Part shown: positions 53,713 to 61,541 of the stretch, one piece after another
How the letters are laid out: each line of letters starts with the position of its first letter
Position numbering within the stretch: position 1 is the stretch's first letter
From: Lyngbya confervoides BDU141951
GTDB taxonomy: Bacteria > Cyanobacteriota > Cyanobacteriia > Thermosynechococcales > Thermosynechococcaceae
Reading direction: 5' to 3'
Assembly (NCBI RefSeq): GCF_000817775.3
Contig: NZ_JTHE03000009.1
Location: 1-64,000, forward strand
Length of the DNA: 64,000 bases
Notes under the pieces: model-generated
Told to the model about the DNA's origin: nothing
The model's input: the letters and a program-made list of their open reading frames with translations, nothing else
The model's database searches: none
Position numbers and translations under genes: made by a program

Positions 53713-56037
53713 ATGCCTCTTCACCGTTTTGAACTCAATCAAAATCAACTTACGGCCTGGATGAAACCCAATTACCGTTGGGTATTCTGGCTGGTCGGCT
53801 TACCGATTTTGGCCCCTGGGCTATGGGGGATCCTGGCAAGTTTTGACCGGGTTGCCCTGCGATGCGATCGCGCTCAAAATCAATGTGAGCTCGTAAAAGT
53901 TCGGCTTTTGCGCCCCCAGTCAGATTCCTTTGAAGTCGATCAGGTGGAGGCTGTGCGACGCAGTGCCCGGAACGTAGGGCTGTTGCTGCGCGATCGCGCA
54001 GTGCGCATCTGGCACGACCGCATGACCACAACCTCCGATCTAGATACCCTCGATCAGACCTTGCGCAATTACTTTGGGAACCCCAGGATTCAAACCCTCA
54101 ATCTCACCTATCGTAATGTTTCTGACACCTTACCCACGGCAACACTGATGGTGGCCCTGGGCTGCTTCCTGATGATCTGGATGGGGCGTTCCATGCGGCT
54201 GACGCTCGATCGCCTTTCCTATCAGGCCATTGTGAGTCATCATTTTTTTATCCTGCCCCTCTGGCAACGCCGTCGGTCCCTGGACCAATTGGAGGATTTC
54301 CAGGCGGTGTTAGGCTCGGGGGCGCCCTCGGAGCTAGATTCGCCTCGGCACCCCTCGATGAAAAAGTCCGTTGAGATTCAGCTGCGCCTGAACAACGGAA
54401 AAACCATTCTCCTTACCACGGATAAAAGTCAGCCTAAGGCCCTTGCCCAGGTTGAAATCCTAAATGATTACTTGCATACAACCCCTCCTGCCCCTGTTGC
54501 TGCCCCTGTTCCTGACCCTATTCCTGCCCCCTCCGTTGACGAATCCATGTCTCTTCGCCTCTATAATTCTCTGTCTCGTCAAAAAGAACCCCTTGTCACC
54601 GCAGAGCCCAACATCGTCAAAATGTACTGCTGCGGCGTGACGGTGTACGACTACTGCCATCTGGGGCATGCCCGCTCCTACATTGTTTGGGATGTGGTGC
54701 GCCGCTACTTAATGTGGCGCGGGTATAAGGTGCGCTACGTGCAAAATTTTACCGATATTGACGATAAGATTCTCCGCCGAGCCAGGGAAGAGCACTCCAC
54801 CATGGAGGCCGTCAGTGAAAAGTACATTCAGGCCTACTTCGAGGACATGGCCCGCCTGAATATTCTTCCGGCCGATGAATATCCGCGCGCCACCCATACC
54901 TTGGACGGGATTAAGCGGTTGATCCATGAACTGGAGCAGCAAGGCATGGCCTATGCAGCGGCAGGAGACGTTTACTACTCAGTGCGCAAGTTTACAGACT
55001 ACGGCAAGCTCTCGGGTCGGAAGCTAGAGGAGATGCAAGCTGGAGCCAGCGGTCGGGTGGAGTCCTCCGACCCGGAGGCGTCGAAGAAGCAAGATCCCTT
55101 CGACTTTGCCCTTTGGAAAGCGGCCAAGCCCGATGAACCTGCCTGGGAATCCGATTGGGGAAAAGGCCGCCCAGGCTGGCATATTGAATGTTCAGCCATG
55201 GTTCGCGATCGCTTTGGGGACAGCATTGATATCCATACCGGGGGGGCAGATTTAGTCTTTCCCCACCATGAAAACGAAATTGCCCAGTCAGAGGCCGTCA
55301 CCGGTAAGCCCCTGTCCCGTTACTGGATGCATAACGGGATGGTCAACGTGGATGGCGAAAAGATGTCTAAATCTCTGGGAAACTTCACAACAATTCGTCA
55401 GCTTTTGGATAATCCACTGCCCATTCTGAACGACACGACCTTTGATCCCATGGCGCTGCGTCTATTTGTGCTACAGGCGCAATATCGTAAACCCCTCGAC
55501 TTTACTGATGAAGCAATTCAGGCAGCCCAGCACAGTTGGGTCACGATCCGGGAGGGACTGCTCTTTGGCTGGAACCATGGACCACAGTTGAACTGGCCCG
55601 ATCTGCCCCCAGACCTTCCCAAGGCACCCGCGGAGTCTGAGGCCATCGATCAGTTCCGGCGAGCCATGGACGATGATTTCAATACCCCCGAGGGATTAGC
55701 TGTACTGTTCGAGTTGGCCAAAACCCTCAAGCGCAACGGCAATATTCTCAAGCATGGGGGCCAGACCGATACCCCCTCAGAGAATCTGTACCAAACGTGG
55801 CTGTGCCTGAGGGAGTTAGCCGGAGTGTTGGGACTGGTGGCTCCGCCTGAGATCCCCTCTGTGCAGCCCCAGACGGGTCCCTCCGCAGAGGAGATTGAGG
55901 CCCTCATTACCCGACGTCAGTCGGCTCGGGAGAGCAAAGATTTTGCCACCGCCGACCAAATCCGCGATGAGCTCAAGGCTCAGGGCATTCAACTCATTGA
56001 TCAGCCAGGTGGGGTAACGAGCTGGATTCGAGAGTGA
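53713..56037 (+). CDS. cysS: Two-TM membrane domain fused to cysteinyl-tRNA synthetase
   Basis: 774 residues from ATG 53713 (the frame opens at 53650, giving 795). Residues 1-256 form an unrelated domain. TM1 is about 22-44 and TM2 about 140-158. Between them are CDRAQNQCEL and a soluble 90-residue segment; after TM2 comes a basic, strand-rich part (SLDQLEDFQAVLG, VEIQLRLNNGKTILL). A Pro/Ala linker (about 257-278) leads to Met279, where a complete CysRS begins: CCGVTVYDYCHLGHAR with HLGH at 316-319 and KMSKS at 550-554, plus zinc ligands in HIECSAM and FPHHENE. The DALR-like C-terminal end is intact. Ordinary CysRS has about 470-500 residues. The downstream alkB start overlaps the stop by 4 nt. 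Confidence 0.93.
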   Translation: MPLHRFELNQNQLTAWMKPNYRWVFWLVGLPILAPGLWGILASFDRVALRCDRAQNQCELVKVRLLRPQSDSFEVDQVEAVRRSARNVGLLLRDRAVRIWHDRMTTTSDLDTLDQTLRNYFGNPRIQTLNLTYRNVSDTLPTATLMVALGCFLMIWMGRSMRLTLDRLSYQAIVSHHFFILPLWQRRRSLDQLEDFQAVLGSGAPSELDSPRHPSMKKSVEIQLRLNNGKTILLTTDKSQPKALAQVEILNDYLHTTPPAPVAAPVPDPIPAPSVDESMSLRLYNSLSRQKEPLVTAEPNIVKMYCCGVTVYDYCHLGHARSYIVWDVVRRYLMWRGYKVRYVQNFTDIDDKILRRAREEHSTMEAVSEKYIQAYFEDMARLNILPADEYPRATHTLDGIKRLIHELEQQGMAYAAAGDVYYSVRKFTDYGKLSGRKLEEMQAGASGRVESSDPEASKKQDPFDFALWKAAKPDEPAWESDWGKGRPGWHIECSAMVRDRFGDSIDIHTGGADLVFPHHENEIAQSEAVTGKPLSRYWMHNGMVNVDGEKMSKSLGNFTTIRQLLDNPLPILNDTTFDPMALRLFVLQAQYRKPLDFTDEAIQAAQHSWVTIREGLLFGWNHGPQLNWPDLPPDLPKAPAESEAIDQFRRAMDDDFNTPEGLAVLFELAKTLKRNGNILKHGGQTDTPSENLYQTWLCLRELAGVLGLVAPPEIPSVQPQTGPSAEEIEALITRRQSARESKDFATADQIRDELKAQGIQLIDQPGGVTSWIRE
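54487..54534 (+). repeat. 12-bp tandem repeat encoding the CysRS linker
   Basis: CCTGCCCCTGTT, GCTGCCCCTGTT, CCTGACCCTATT and CCTGCCCCCTCC in succession, each encoding a PAPV-like tetrapeptide. The period is exactly four codons. The array joins the membrane domain to the synthetase. Confidence 0.9.
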
Positions 56038-56747
56038 ACGATAGACCCGGAAGGCAGAATTATTCTTCTGAGGATCTGAGGGAACCCGGCATCCAAGCCC
56101 GCGTCACCCCGGAGGAGTTTTTCGCCCTGTCTCAAGGCAAGGCGTTCAGTCCGGCCATCCTTGAGGCAGAGGATGTCCCCCCCCTGGTCTATTGGCCCGG
56201 CTTTTTGCCCAAAGCCCAGGCCGACCGGCTACTGACCCTAAGTTTGGATCTGCCCTGGCAGCAGCAGCAAATCACAATCTTTGGAAAACAAAGACCTGTA
56301 CCTCGGCTTGAATCCTATTTTGGTGATTCCACAGCGTATCACTATGGCTATTCCAACTCCGTCAGCTGGCAGGCTGCACCCTGGCCAGATTTTTTGGCAG
56401 ATCTGCGATCGCAGGTAGAGGTGGTCACCGGTTATGCCTACCAGGTGGGGATGGGAAATCTGTACCGCGACGGCAACGACTCCAATGGCTACCATGCCGA
56501 TGACGAGCCGGAACTGGGAGAAGATCCCGCGATCGCCTCGGTGAGCTTAGGTGCCACCCGCACGTTTCGCCTCAAACGCCGGAAAAAAGGGGCAAAATCT
56601 TGGGGGATTGCCCTACACCATGGAGATTTACTGCTCATGCAGCCTGGATGTCAGCGCAACTGGATTCATACGGTACCCAAAACCGCTCGACCCTGCGGTC
56701 CTCGGATTAACTGGACCTTTCGCCCCTATGTCAGCCTAACAAGATAG
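56034..56747 (+). CDS. alkB: AlkB-type 2-oxoglutarate/Fe(II) dioxygenase
   Basis: 237 residues, GTG start overlapping the cysS stop (GTGA at 56034-56037). AlkB proteins oxidatively remove methyl groups from DNA, RNA or protein. GMGNLYRDGNDSNGYHADDEPELG gives the first iron His and Asp (HAD). NWIHTVPKT holds the second His. PRINWTFRPY carries the 2-oxoglutarate-binding Arg (here PRINWTFR). The N-terminal 50 residues are extra. Sharing a transcript with a tRNA synthetase makes a tRNA or nucleic-acid substrate worth testing. The GTGA overlap implies coupled translation. Confidence 0.92.
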   Translation: MNDRPGRQNYSSEDLREPGIQARVTPEEFFALSQGKAFSPAILEAEDVPPLVYWPGFLPKAQADRLLTLSLDLPWQQQQITIFGKQRPVPRLESYFGDSTAYHYGYSNSVSWQAAPWPDFLADLRSQVEVVTGYAYQVGMGNLYRDGNDSNGYHADDEPELGEDPAIASVSLGATRTFRLKRRKKGAKSWGIALHHGDLLLMQPGCQRNWIHTVPKTARPCGPRINWTFRPYVSLTR

Positions 56748-56799
56748 TTCAAGAATTTTAGGGGGATTTGCCTCCAAAAGACTCCATCCATGCAACCCC

Positions 56800-56897
56800 T
56801 TAATTCAATCAGAATTAATGTTCATCATGAACGTTTAAAGTATTTTTAATCCCATCGAAAATAGCTTACTGCTAGCACTCTGGGCTCCTTAGTGCTA
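56800..56897. repeat. Cluster of three inverted repeats after alkB
   Basis: (1) TTAATTC (56800-56806) with GAATTAA (56812-56818), 5-nt loop. (2) GTTCAT C ATGAAC (56820-56832), a perfect palindrome about one central base. (3) TAGCACT (56873-56879) with AGTGCTA (56891-56897), 11-nt loop. All lie within 98 bp between alkB and the next gene, in AT-rich DNA. Confidence 0.7.
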
Positions 56898-56980
56898 ATA
56901 GATAAAGAATTGCAAAGAAGTGATCCGGTCTAATTTTTACTGGGGACATAATTAACCCACATTTAACCTCAATTAGAACA

Positions 56981-57283
56981 ATGATTTTACATCCAGAATT
57001 CAAAGGAAGCACCCGGCAATTTTGGCAGCAGATGGAGATGTTTCATGTCTTTGCCGGACATCCTGAGTTAGGAGTCTCAGTCGCCTATAACCTGGAGCCG
57101 GTTCAGCACATCGCGCTATACAGTGACTACTGCTCCATTGACCTGCCAGAAAAACCCACCGTCACCTTTCAAGCCACGGTCATTGATACCTTCCCCCTGG
57201 ATCAGGTGGAATCGCTGATTCGTCAATTCACCTTTCGAACCGGGGATCGTCTGTATCGGGCGACCCTTGGAATTCTTTCTTGA
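56981..57283 (+). CDS. Hypothetical 100-residue protein
   Basis: Not recognised. The ATG at 56981 follows an AT-rich leader. FKGSTRQFWQQMEMFHVFAGHPE is helical, then GVSVAYNLEPVQHIALYSDYCSIDLP and PTVTFQATVIDTFPLDQVESLIRQFTF suggest an alpha/beta fold. No TM segment, signal peptide or metal motif. Codon use is like its neighbours and the fold-like composition supports a real gene. Confidence 0.6.
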   Translation: MILHPEFKGSTRQFWQQMEMFHVFAGHPELGVSVAYNLEPVQHIALYSDYCSIDLPEKPTVTFQATVIDTFPLDQVESLIRQFTFRTGDRLYRATLGILS

Positions 57284-57334
57284 GATCTCCACAGGTTCAG
57301 AGGCTGCACCCTTGGCAGAAGTTTAAGTACAGGA

Positions 57335-57366
57335 GTTCAAGCCCAAAAACGTTCAAGCCCAAAAGG
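57335..57366. repeat. 16-bp tandem duplication
   Basis: GTTCAAGCCCAAAAAC (57335-57350) then GTTCAAGCCCAAAAGG (57351-57366), 14 of 16 identical. Confidence 0.85.
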
Positions 57367-57370
57367 GTTC

Positions 57371-57408
57371 AGCAGAGATTCCAGCAAAGATTCCAGCAAA
57401 GCAATTCC
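57371..57408. repeat. 12-bp tandem repeat, three copies
   Basis: AGCAGAGATTCC (57371-57382), AGCAAAGATTCC (57383-57394) and AGCAAAGCAATTCC (57395-57408); the third has a 2-bp insertion. It follows the 16-bp duplication by 4 nt. Confidence 0.85.
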
Positions 57409-57694
57409 AGTCCTGGACCGGGTTCGCTGACTGCCGGAAGCTTCGGACAGCCCCTCAGGGAGTGCTCTAGCGTCCAAGACTCAGGGTAGGCAGGGGCAGT
57501 GCCCTTTATATCGCCCCACAGGTGATCTGCATCAAGATTTCCTTGACAGCCAGTGGTAGACTCGTCAGTATTCAGCCTGGGGTCACCTCTACCGGGAAAT
57601 CCTGAGCAAAAACCGGTGTTCTTCATGGGTCTGAACCGGTTCTTTATCCCCCTGCCAGCCCCATAAAATCCTGTGTTAATCAACAGATTTGAGC

Positions 57695-60361
57695 ATGGAA
57701 ATTCGCTGCACGCGCCCAAGTTGCGCCAACCCTCGCAACCTTTTCCCCGACCTGGATGATAAGGCTATCTTAAAAACGGTTCAGCAGCGGTTCTGTACCA
57801 CCTGCGGCATGCCGCTACTGCTGGACGGCCGTTACTTACCTCTGAAGCTGTTGGGAAAGGGAGGTTTTGGGACAGCCTATTTAGCCAGCGATCGCCGCAC
57901 TCCCGCCTATCACTATTGCGTAGTCAAGCAATTCCAGCCCCAGGCTGAACTGGACCCAGAGCAGCTTAAAATTGCCCATAATCTGTTTGAGCGAGAAGCC
58001 GAAGTTCTGGAGCGCTTGGGCAGCAATCATCCTCAAATTCCAAAACTTCTGGCCTACTTCCCGTTAAGCGTGGCAGATCCGCACACGGGTCAGCAATGCC
58101 AGTTTTTTTATTTGGTGCAGGAATATATTGACGGTCGCACCCTAGAGCAAATCCTCAAGGAAAAGGGTCAGTTCTCAGAGCCGGAAGTCCTGGAGATGCT
58201 GCGATCGGTCCTGGGAATCTTGGATTACATTCACCAAAATGGCGCAATTCACCGCGACATCAAGCCATCCAACATCATGCAGCATAACAACGGCATGTTT
58301 TATCTGTTGGACTTTGGCACCGTCAAACAGGTCACCCAGGGGGCGGTGACCTCCACAGGGTCTTCTACAGGGGTTTTCACCTCAGGCTACGCTCCTCCAG
58401 AACAAGTTGCCGGACAAAATATCTATCCCTCCACCGACCTCTATGCCCTGGCCGTGACGGCCCTAGTGTTACTCACCGGCAAGCTAAATCCCCTGGACTG
58501 CTTCGATGGCTATAGCAACCGCTGGCAATGGCAGACCCAGGCAAATCCCGTCAGCGATCGCACCGCCCATGTCTTGAATCGCATGCTCGAGACTGTGCCG
58601 AGCCATCGCTATGATCGAGCAAGCGAGGTCCTGCAAGCACTGGGCTTTCCGCCGGGAAATACAGGGCTCCCCCCTGGACCTTACTCCGGGGATGCCTATG
58701 CAAAAACCGTGACCTACCCCCCTGGAAAGCCCCCTGGGGTCCCTCCCACCGTGGCATACCCCTCAAATCCTCCCGGTTCAGGCTATCCCTCGAATCCCCC
58801 AGGGCAACCCTCAGGGCCTGCGGGCTATCCCCTCCATCTTGACCCGACTCTATCCCAGCCTCCCATCGGACCGCCCTCTCCACCGCCGGGAGGAGGCTAT
58901 GGGTCGGGGGGACCCCAGCCTGGATATCCCTCTGGATCCCAAAGTGGGGTCGACTCCCGCGGCAGCAAGCCACCCCAGGCCCGGTGGCAGAAGCCCCTGA
59001 TGGTGGCTGGCGTCATTGCCCTGGTGGGGTTGGGAGGATATGGTCTATGGTCACTGCTTGGAACGGGTCCCATCCTTTTGGGTGGAGACAGCAAAACCGA
59101 GCGGGTCAGCGATGGGGATCGCAGGCTCATTGCAGATGATGGAACGGCCGATAAGCAAGAGGCCATTGCAGCCTACGAGCGCCAGGATTTCGAGGAGGCA
59201 GCCAATGGGTTTGAAGCGTCATTAACCCGCGATCGCAACGACCCTGAATCCCTAATCTATTTTCATAATGCCAAGATAGGCAACGATAAATCCTACACCA
59301 TTGCCGTTTCAATCCCCCTAGACTCTGAGGATATCGTCACTCAGAACGCCGCCAAAGAACTCCTGCGCGGCGTTGCCCAAGCGCAGCATGAGTTGAACCA
59401 GAAGGGTGGAATTGATGGCACACCGCTAAAGGTGTTGATTGCCACCGAAACCAATCAAGAAGACAGTACGGAAAAGGTGGCCAAAAAGCTCGTCAAGGAT
59501 AAAAATATCCTGGGGGTCATCGGTCATTTCGGGAGTGGCGCATCCCTGGCTGCTGCTGACGTTTATCAAAATAATCAGGTGGTGATGATCTCAGCCACCA
59601 GCACCTCCACAGAGCTATCCAATTTTGGAAACTACATTTTCCGCACGGTTCCCAGCGACAACTTTACAGGGAGAGCGCTCTCTCGCTATACCCTGGAGTC
59701 TCTGAAGAAGCAAAAAGCTGCTGTTTTTTACAACGCGGATAGCAGCTACAGTCGCTCCCTGCGAGATGTTTTTACCGAATCGCTGCTCAGTAACGGTGGC
59801 GAAGTGGTGCAGGAGTTTGACCTCAACCAGAAAGAGTTTAATGCGCGATCAGACTATCGCCAGGCCCAGGAGCGCGGAGCTGAGGTGATTGTACTGCTGG
59901 CAAACTCGGAAACGCTGCCCCAGGCCTATGAGGTGTTGCGGACCAATCGCAAGCGTCTTCCTGTCCTGGGGGGAGATAGCCCCTATCGCGAGGACACCCT
60001 GCTAGAGGGCAGCGAAGATGCAGAGGGTCTGGTCTTGGCCGTGCCCTGGCATAGCCAAGGCGATCCGGGCGCCGGGTTTCCAAAAGCCGCTGAGGAACTG
60101 TGGGGTGGATCGGTCAGTTGGCGCACGGCCATGTCCTACGATGCCGCTCAGTCGCTCATTGCGGCCATTGAGAAAAACCCAACCCGGCAGGGTGTTCGCG
60201 AGGCGCTCGCGTCCCCGGATTTTTCGCCCCCAGGATCGGCGGGAACCATCCGTTTTCTGCGATCGGGCGATCGCGACCGGCCCACCCAACTGGTTAAGGT
60301 GGTGCCTGGGAATCACCAATCGGGGTACGTGTTTGTGCCCACGGCCCCGGAAAGCAACTAG
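57695..60361 (+). CDS. Receptor-like Ser/Thr kinase with extracellular type I periplasmic-binding domain
   Basis: 888 residues from ATG 57695 (TTG 57689 would add two). An N-terminal Cys-pair segment (CTRPSC, FCTTC) precedes the kinase: GKGGFGTAY (54-62), Lys78 in CVVKQF, HRD 186-188 and DFG 206-208. A Pro/Gly/Tyr-rich linker (about 320-430) leads to one TM helix (about 434-456). Outside lies a short TPR-like helix pair (about 478-520) and a branched-chain-amino-acid-receptor-type domain from 533 to the end (YTIAVSIPL, GHFGSGASLAAADVYQ, NNQVVMISATSTSTEL). It should sense an extracellular ligand and phosphorylate intracellular proteins. An amino-acid binding protein gene follows by 66 nt. Confidence 0.93.
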   Translation: MEIRCTRPSCANPRNLFPDLDDKAILKTVQQRFCTTCGMPLLLDGRYLPLKLLGKGGFGTAYLASDRRTPAYHYCVVKQFQPQAELDPEQLKIAHNLFEREAEVLERLGSNHPQIPKLLAYFPLSVADPHTGQQCQFFYLVQEYIDGRTLEQILKEKGQFSEPEVLEMLRSVLGILDYIHQNGAIHRDIKPSNIMQHNNGMFYLLDFGTVKQVTQGAVTSTGSSTGVFTSGYAPPEQVAGQNIYPSTDLYALAVTALVLLTGKLNPLDCFDGYSNRWQWQTQANPVSDRTAHVLNRMLETVPSHRYDRASEVLQALGFPPGNTGLPPGPYSGDAYAKTVTYPPGKPPGVPPTVAYPSNPPGSGYPSNPPGQPSGPAGYPLHLDPTLSQPPIGPPSPPPGGGYGSGGPQPGYPSGSQSGVDSRGSKPPQARWQKPLMVAGVIALVGLGGYGLWSLLGTGPILLGGDSKTERVSDGDRRLIADDGTADKQEAIAAYERQDFEEAANGFEASLTRDRNDPESLIYFHNAKIGNDKSYTIAVSIPLDSEDIVTQNAAKELLRGVAQAQHELNQKGGIDGTPLKVLIATETNQEDSTEKVAKKLVKDKNILGVIGHFGSGASLAAADVYQNNQVVMISATSTSTELSNFGNYIFRTVPSDNFTGRALSRYTLESLKKQKAAVFYNADSSYSRSLRDVFTESLLSNGGEVVQEFDLNQKEFNARSDYRQAQERGAEVIVLLANSETLPQAYEVLRTNRKRLPVLGGDSPYREDTLLEGSEDAEGLVLAVPWHSQGDPGAGFPKAAEELWGGSVSWRTAMSYDAAQSLIAAIEKNPTRQGVREALASPDFSPPGSAGTIRFLRSGDRDRPTQLVKVVPGNHQSGYVFVPTAPESN

Positions 60362-60390
60362 GCACACTCTTCGTGTTCCCTTGGATGACT

Positions 60391-60416
60391 TGTGTGTTGT
60401 GACTGTGTGTTGTGAA
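60391..60416. repeat. 13-bp tandem duplication
   Basis: TGTGTGTTGTGAC (60391-60403) followed by TGTGTGTTGTGAA (60404-60416), 12 of 13 identical, 11 nt before the next gene. Confidence 0.85.
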
Positions 60417-60427
60417 AACTTAAACGA

Positions 60428-61477
60428 ATGTTGAAACTCTTTTCATTAAAAGCCAAGTTCACGGTGGCAGCTGTGCTGCTAGGTGCCATTCTTTCGAGCT
60501 GCGGAGGGACAGCCGACTCCGGGAGCAATAGCCAACTCCAGCGCATCCAAGATCGCGGGGTTCTCAAATGTGGCGTAAGCGGAGAACTGCCGGGATTTAG
60601 CTTCATTCAGCCCGATGGCAACTATGCAGGCCTCGATGTGGATATTTGTCGAGCTGTTGCAGCGGCGATCTTTGACGACCCCAGCAAGGTGGAGTATCGC
60701 AATCTCAACGCGAAGGAGCGCTTTAGTGCGCTGCAATCTGGTGAAGTGGATATCCTCAGCCGCAATACAACCTGGACACTCTCGCGCGACAGCTCCAACA
60801 AGCTGTCCTTTGCCCCCGTTGTGTTTTACGACGGTCAAGGAATGATGGTTCGCAAGTCCAGCGGCATCCAACGGCTGGCAGACTTTGAGGGCAAGGCCAT
60901 CTGCACCCAGACCGGAACCACCACAGAGCGCAATCTGACTGACCAGATGCGTAAGCTCGGGGTTAACTTTAATCCAATTGTGTTTGAGGATATTAATTTG
61001 GCCTACACCGCCTACACGGAGGGACGCTGTGAGGGGGTCACCTCGGATCGATCCCAGCTGGTTTCGCGTCGATCTAAGTTTCCAGATGCGAGTGAACATG
61101 TAATTTTGGAGGAGGTGATGTCTAAGGAACCCTTGGCGCCAGCGGTTAATGATGGAGACGATCAGTGGTACGACGTGGTGAAGTGGGTCATATATTCCAC
61201 CATTGAGGCGGAGGAGCTGGGAATTCAATCTGATAATCTGGAGACCTTCAGCAATAGCAACGATCCTGTGGTTGCTCGCTTTCTGGGGCAGGAAGATACC
61301 CTTGGAGAATCGCTGGGGCTCTCCAATGACTTTGCGGCGCGGGTCATTAAGCACGTTGGCAACTATGGGGAAATTTATGATCGCAACCTGGGTCCGCAAA
61401 CGCCGTTGAAGCTGGAGCGAGGGCAAAATCAGCTTTGGAGCCAAGGGGGACTGCTTTACGCAAATCCATTCCGCTAA
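60428..61477 (+). CDS. Amino-acid ABC transporter substrate-binding lipoprotein (family 3)
   Basis: 349 residues. Lipoprotein signal with AILSSCGG lipobox near residue 25. LQRIQDRGVLKCGVSGELPGFSF, GLDVDICRAVAAAIF and KAICTQTGTTTERNL are the family 3 pattern of broad-specificity amino-acid binders (AapJ/BztA/NatF group). No permease or ATPase gene is adjacent. Its position 66 nt after a receptor kinase with a ligand-binding domain suggests both may handle amino acids (inference). Confidence 0.93.
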   Translation: MLKLFSLKAKFTVAAVLLGAILSSCGGTADSGSNSQLQRIQDRGVLKCGVSGELPGFSFIQPDGNYAGLDVDICRAVAAAIFDDPSKVEYRNLNAKERFSALQSGEVDILSRNTTWTLSRDSSNKLSFAPVVFYDGQGMMVRKSSGIQRLADFEGKAICTQTGTTTERNLTDQMRKLGVNFNPIVFEDINLAYTAYTEGRCEGVTSDRSQLVSRRSKFPDASEHVILEEVMSKEPLAPAVNDGDDQWYDVVKWVIYSTIEAEELGIQSDNLETFSNSNDPVVARFLGQEDTLGESLGLSNDFAARVIKHVGNYGEIYDRNLGPQTPLKLERGQNQLWSQGGLLYANPFR

Positions 61478-61541
61478 CGCGCTCCGGCAAAGATGGTCTG
61501 GGTTTAGGAGATAATGAACAGGTTCATCTTTGGGCCTGGCC

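Larger units (their letters stand above)
57284..57694. other. Repeat-rich spacer before the receptor kinase
   Basis: Reading frames on both strands here run through the repeats and have no protein-like composition, so I call it non-coding. It holds two tandem repeat sets (57335-57366 and 57371-57408) and a pair of AACCGGT sequences (57612-57618 and near 57643). Confidence 0.55.

Noticed and set aside
53650-54546. Separate upstream gene rather than a fusion with cysS
   Set aside because: No stop codon occurs between the two parts, the linker is Pro/Ala-rich as expected for a hinge, and no Shine-Dalgarno precedes ATG 54547. A sequencing error cannot be fully excluded.
57280-57719. Frames on both strands before the receptor kinase
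   Set aside because: They consist largely of translated tandem repeats and have no protein-like composition.
61478-61541. 6S RNA gene upstream of purK, as in some cyanobacteria
   Set aside because: The 64-nt gap is too short for a roughly 180-nt RNA.
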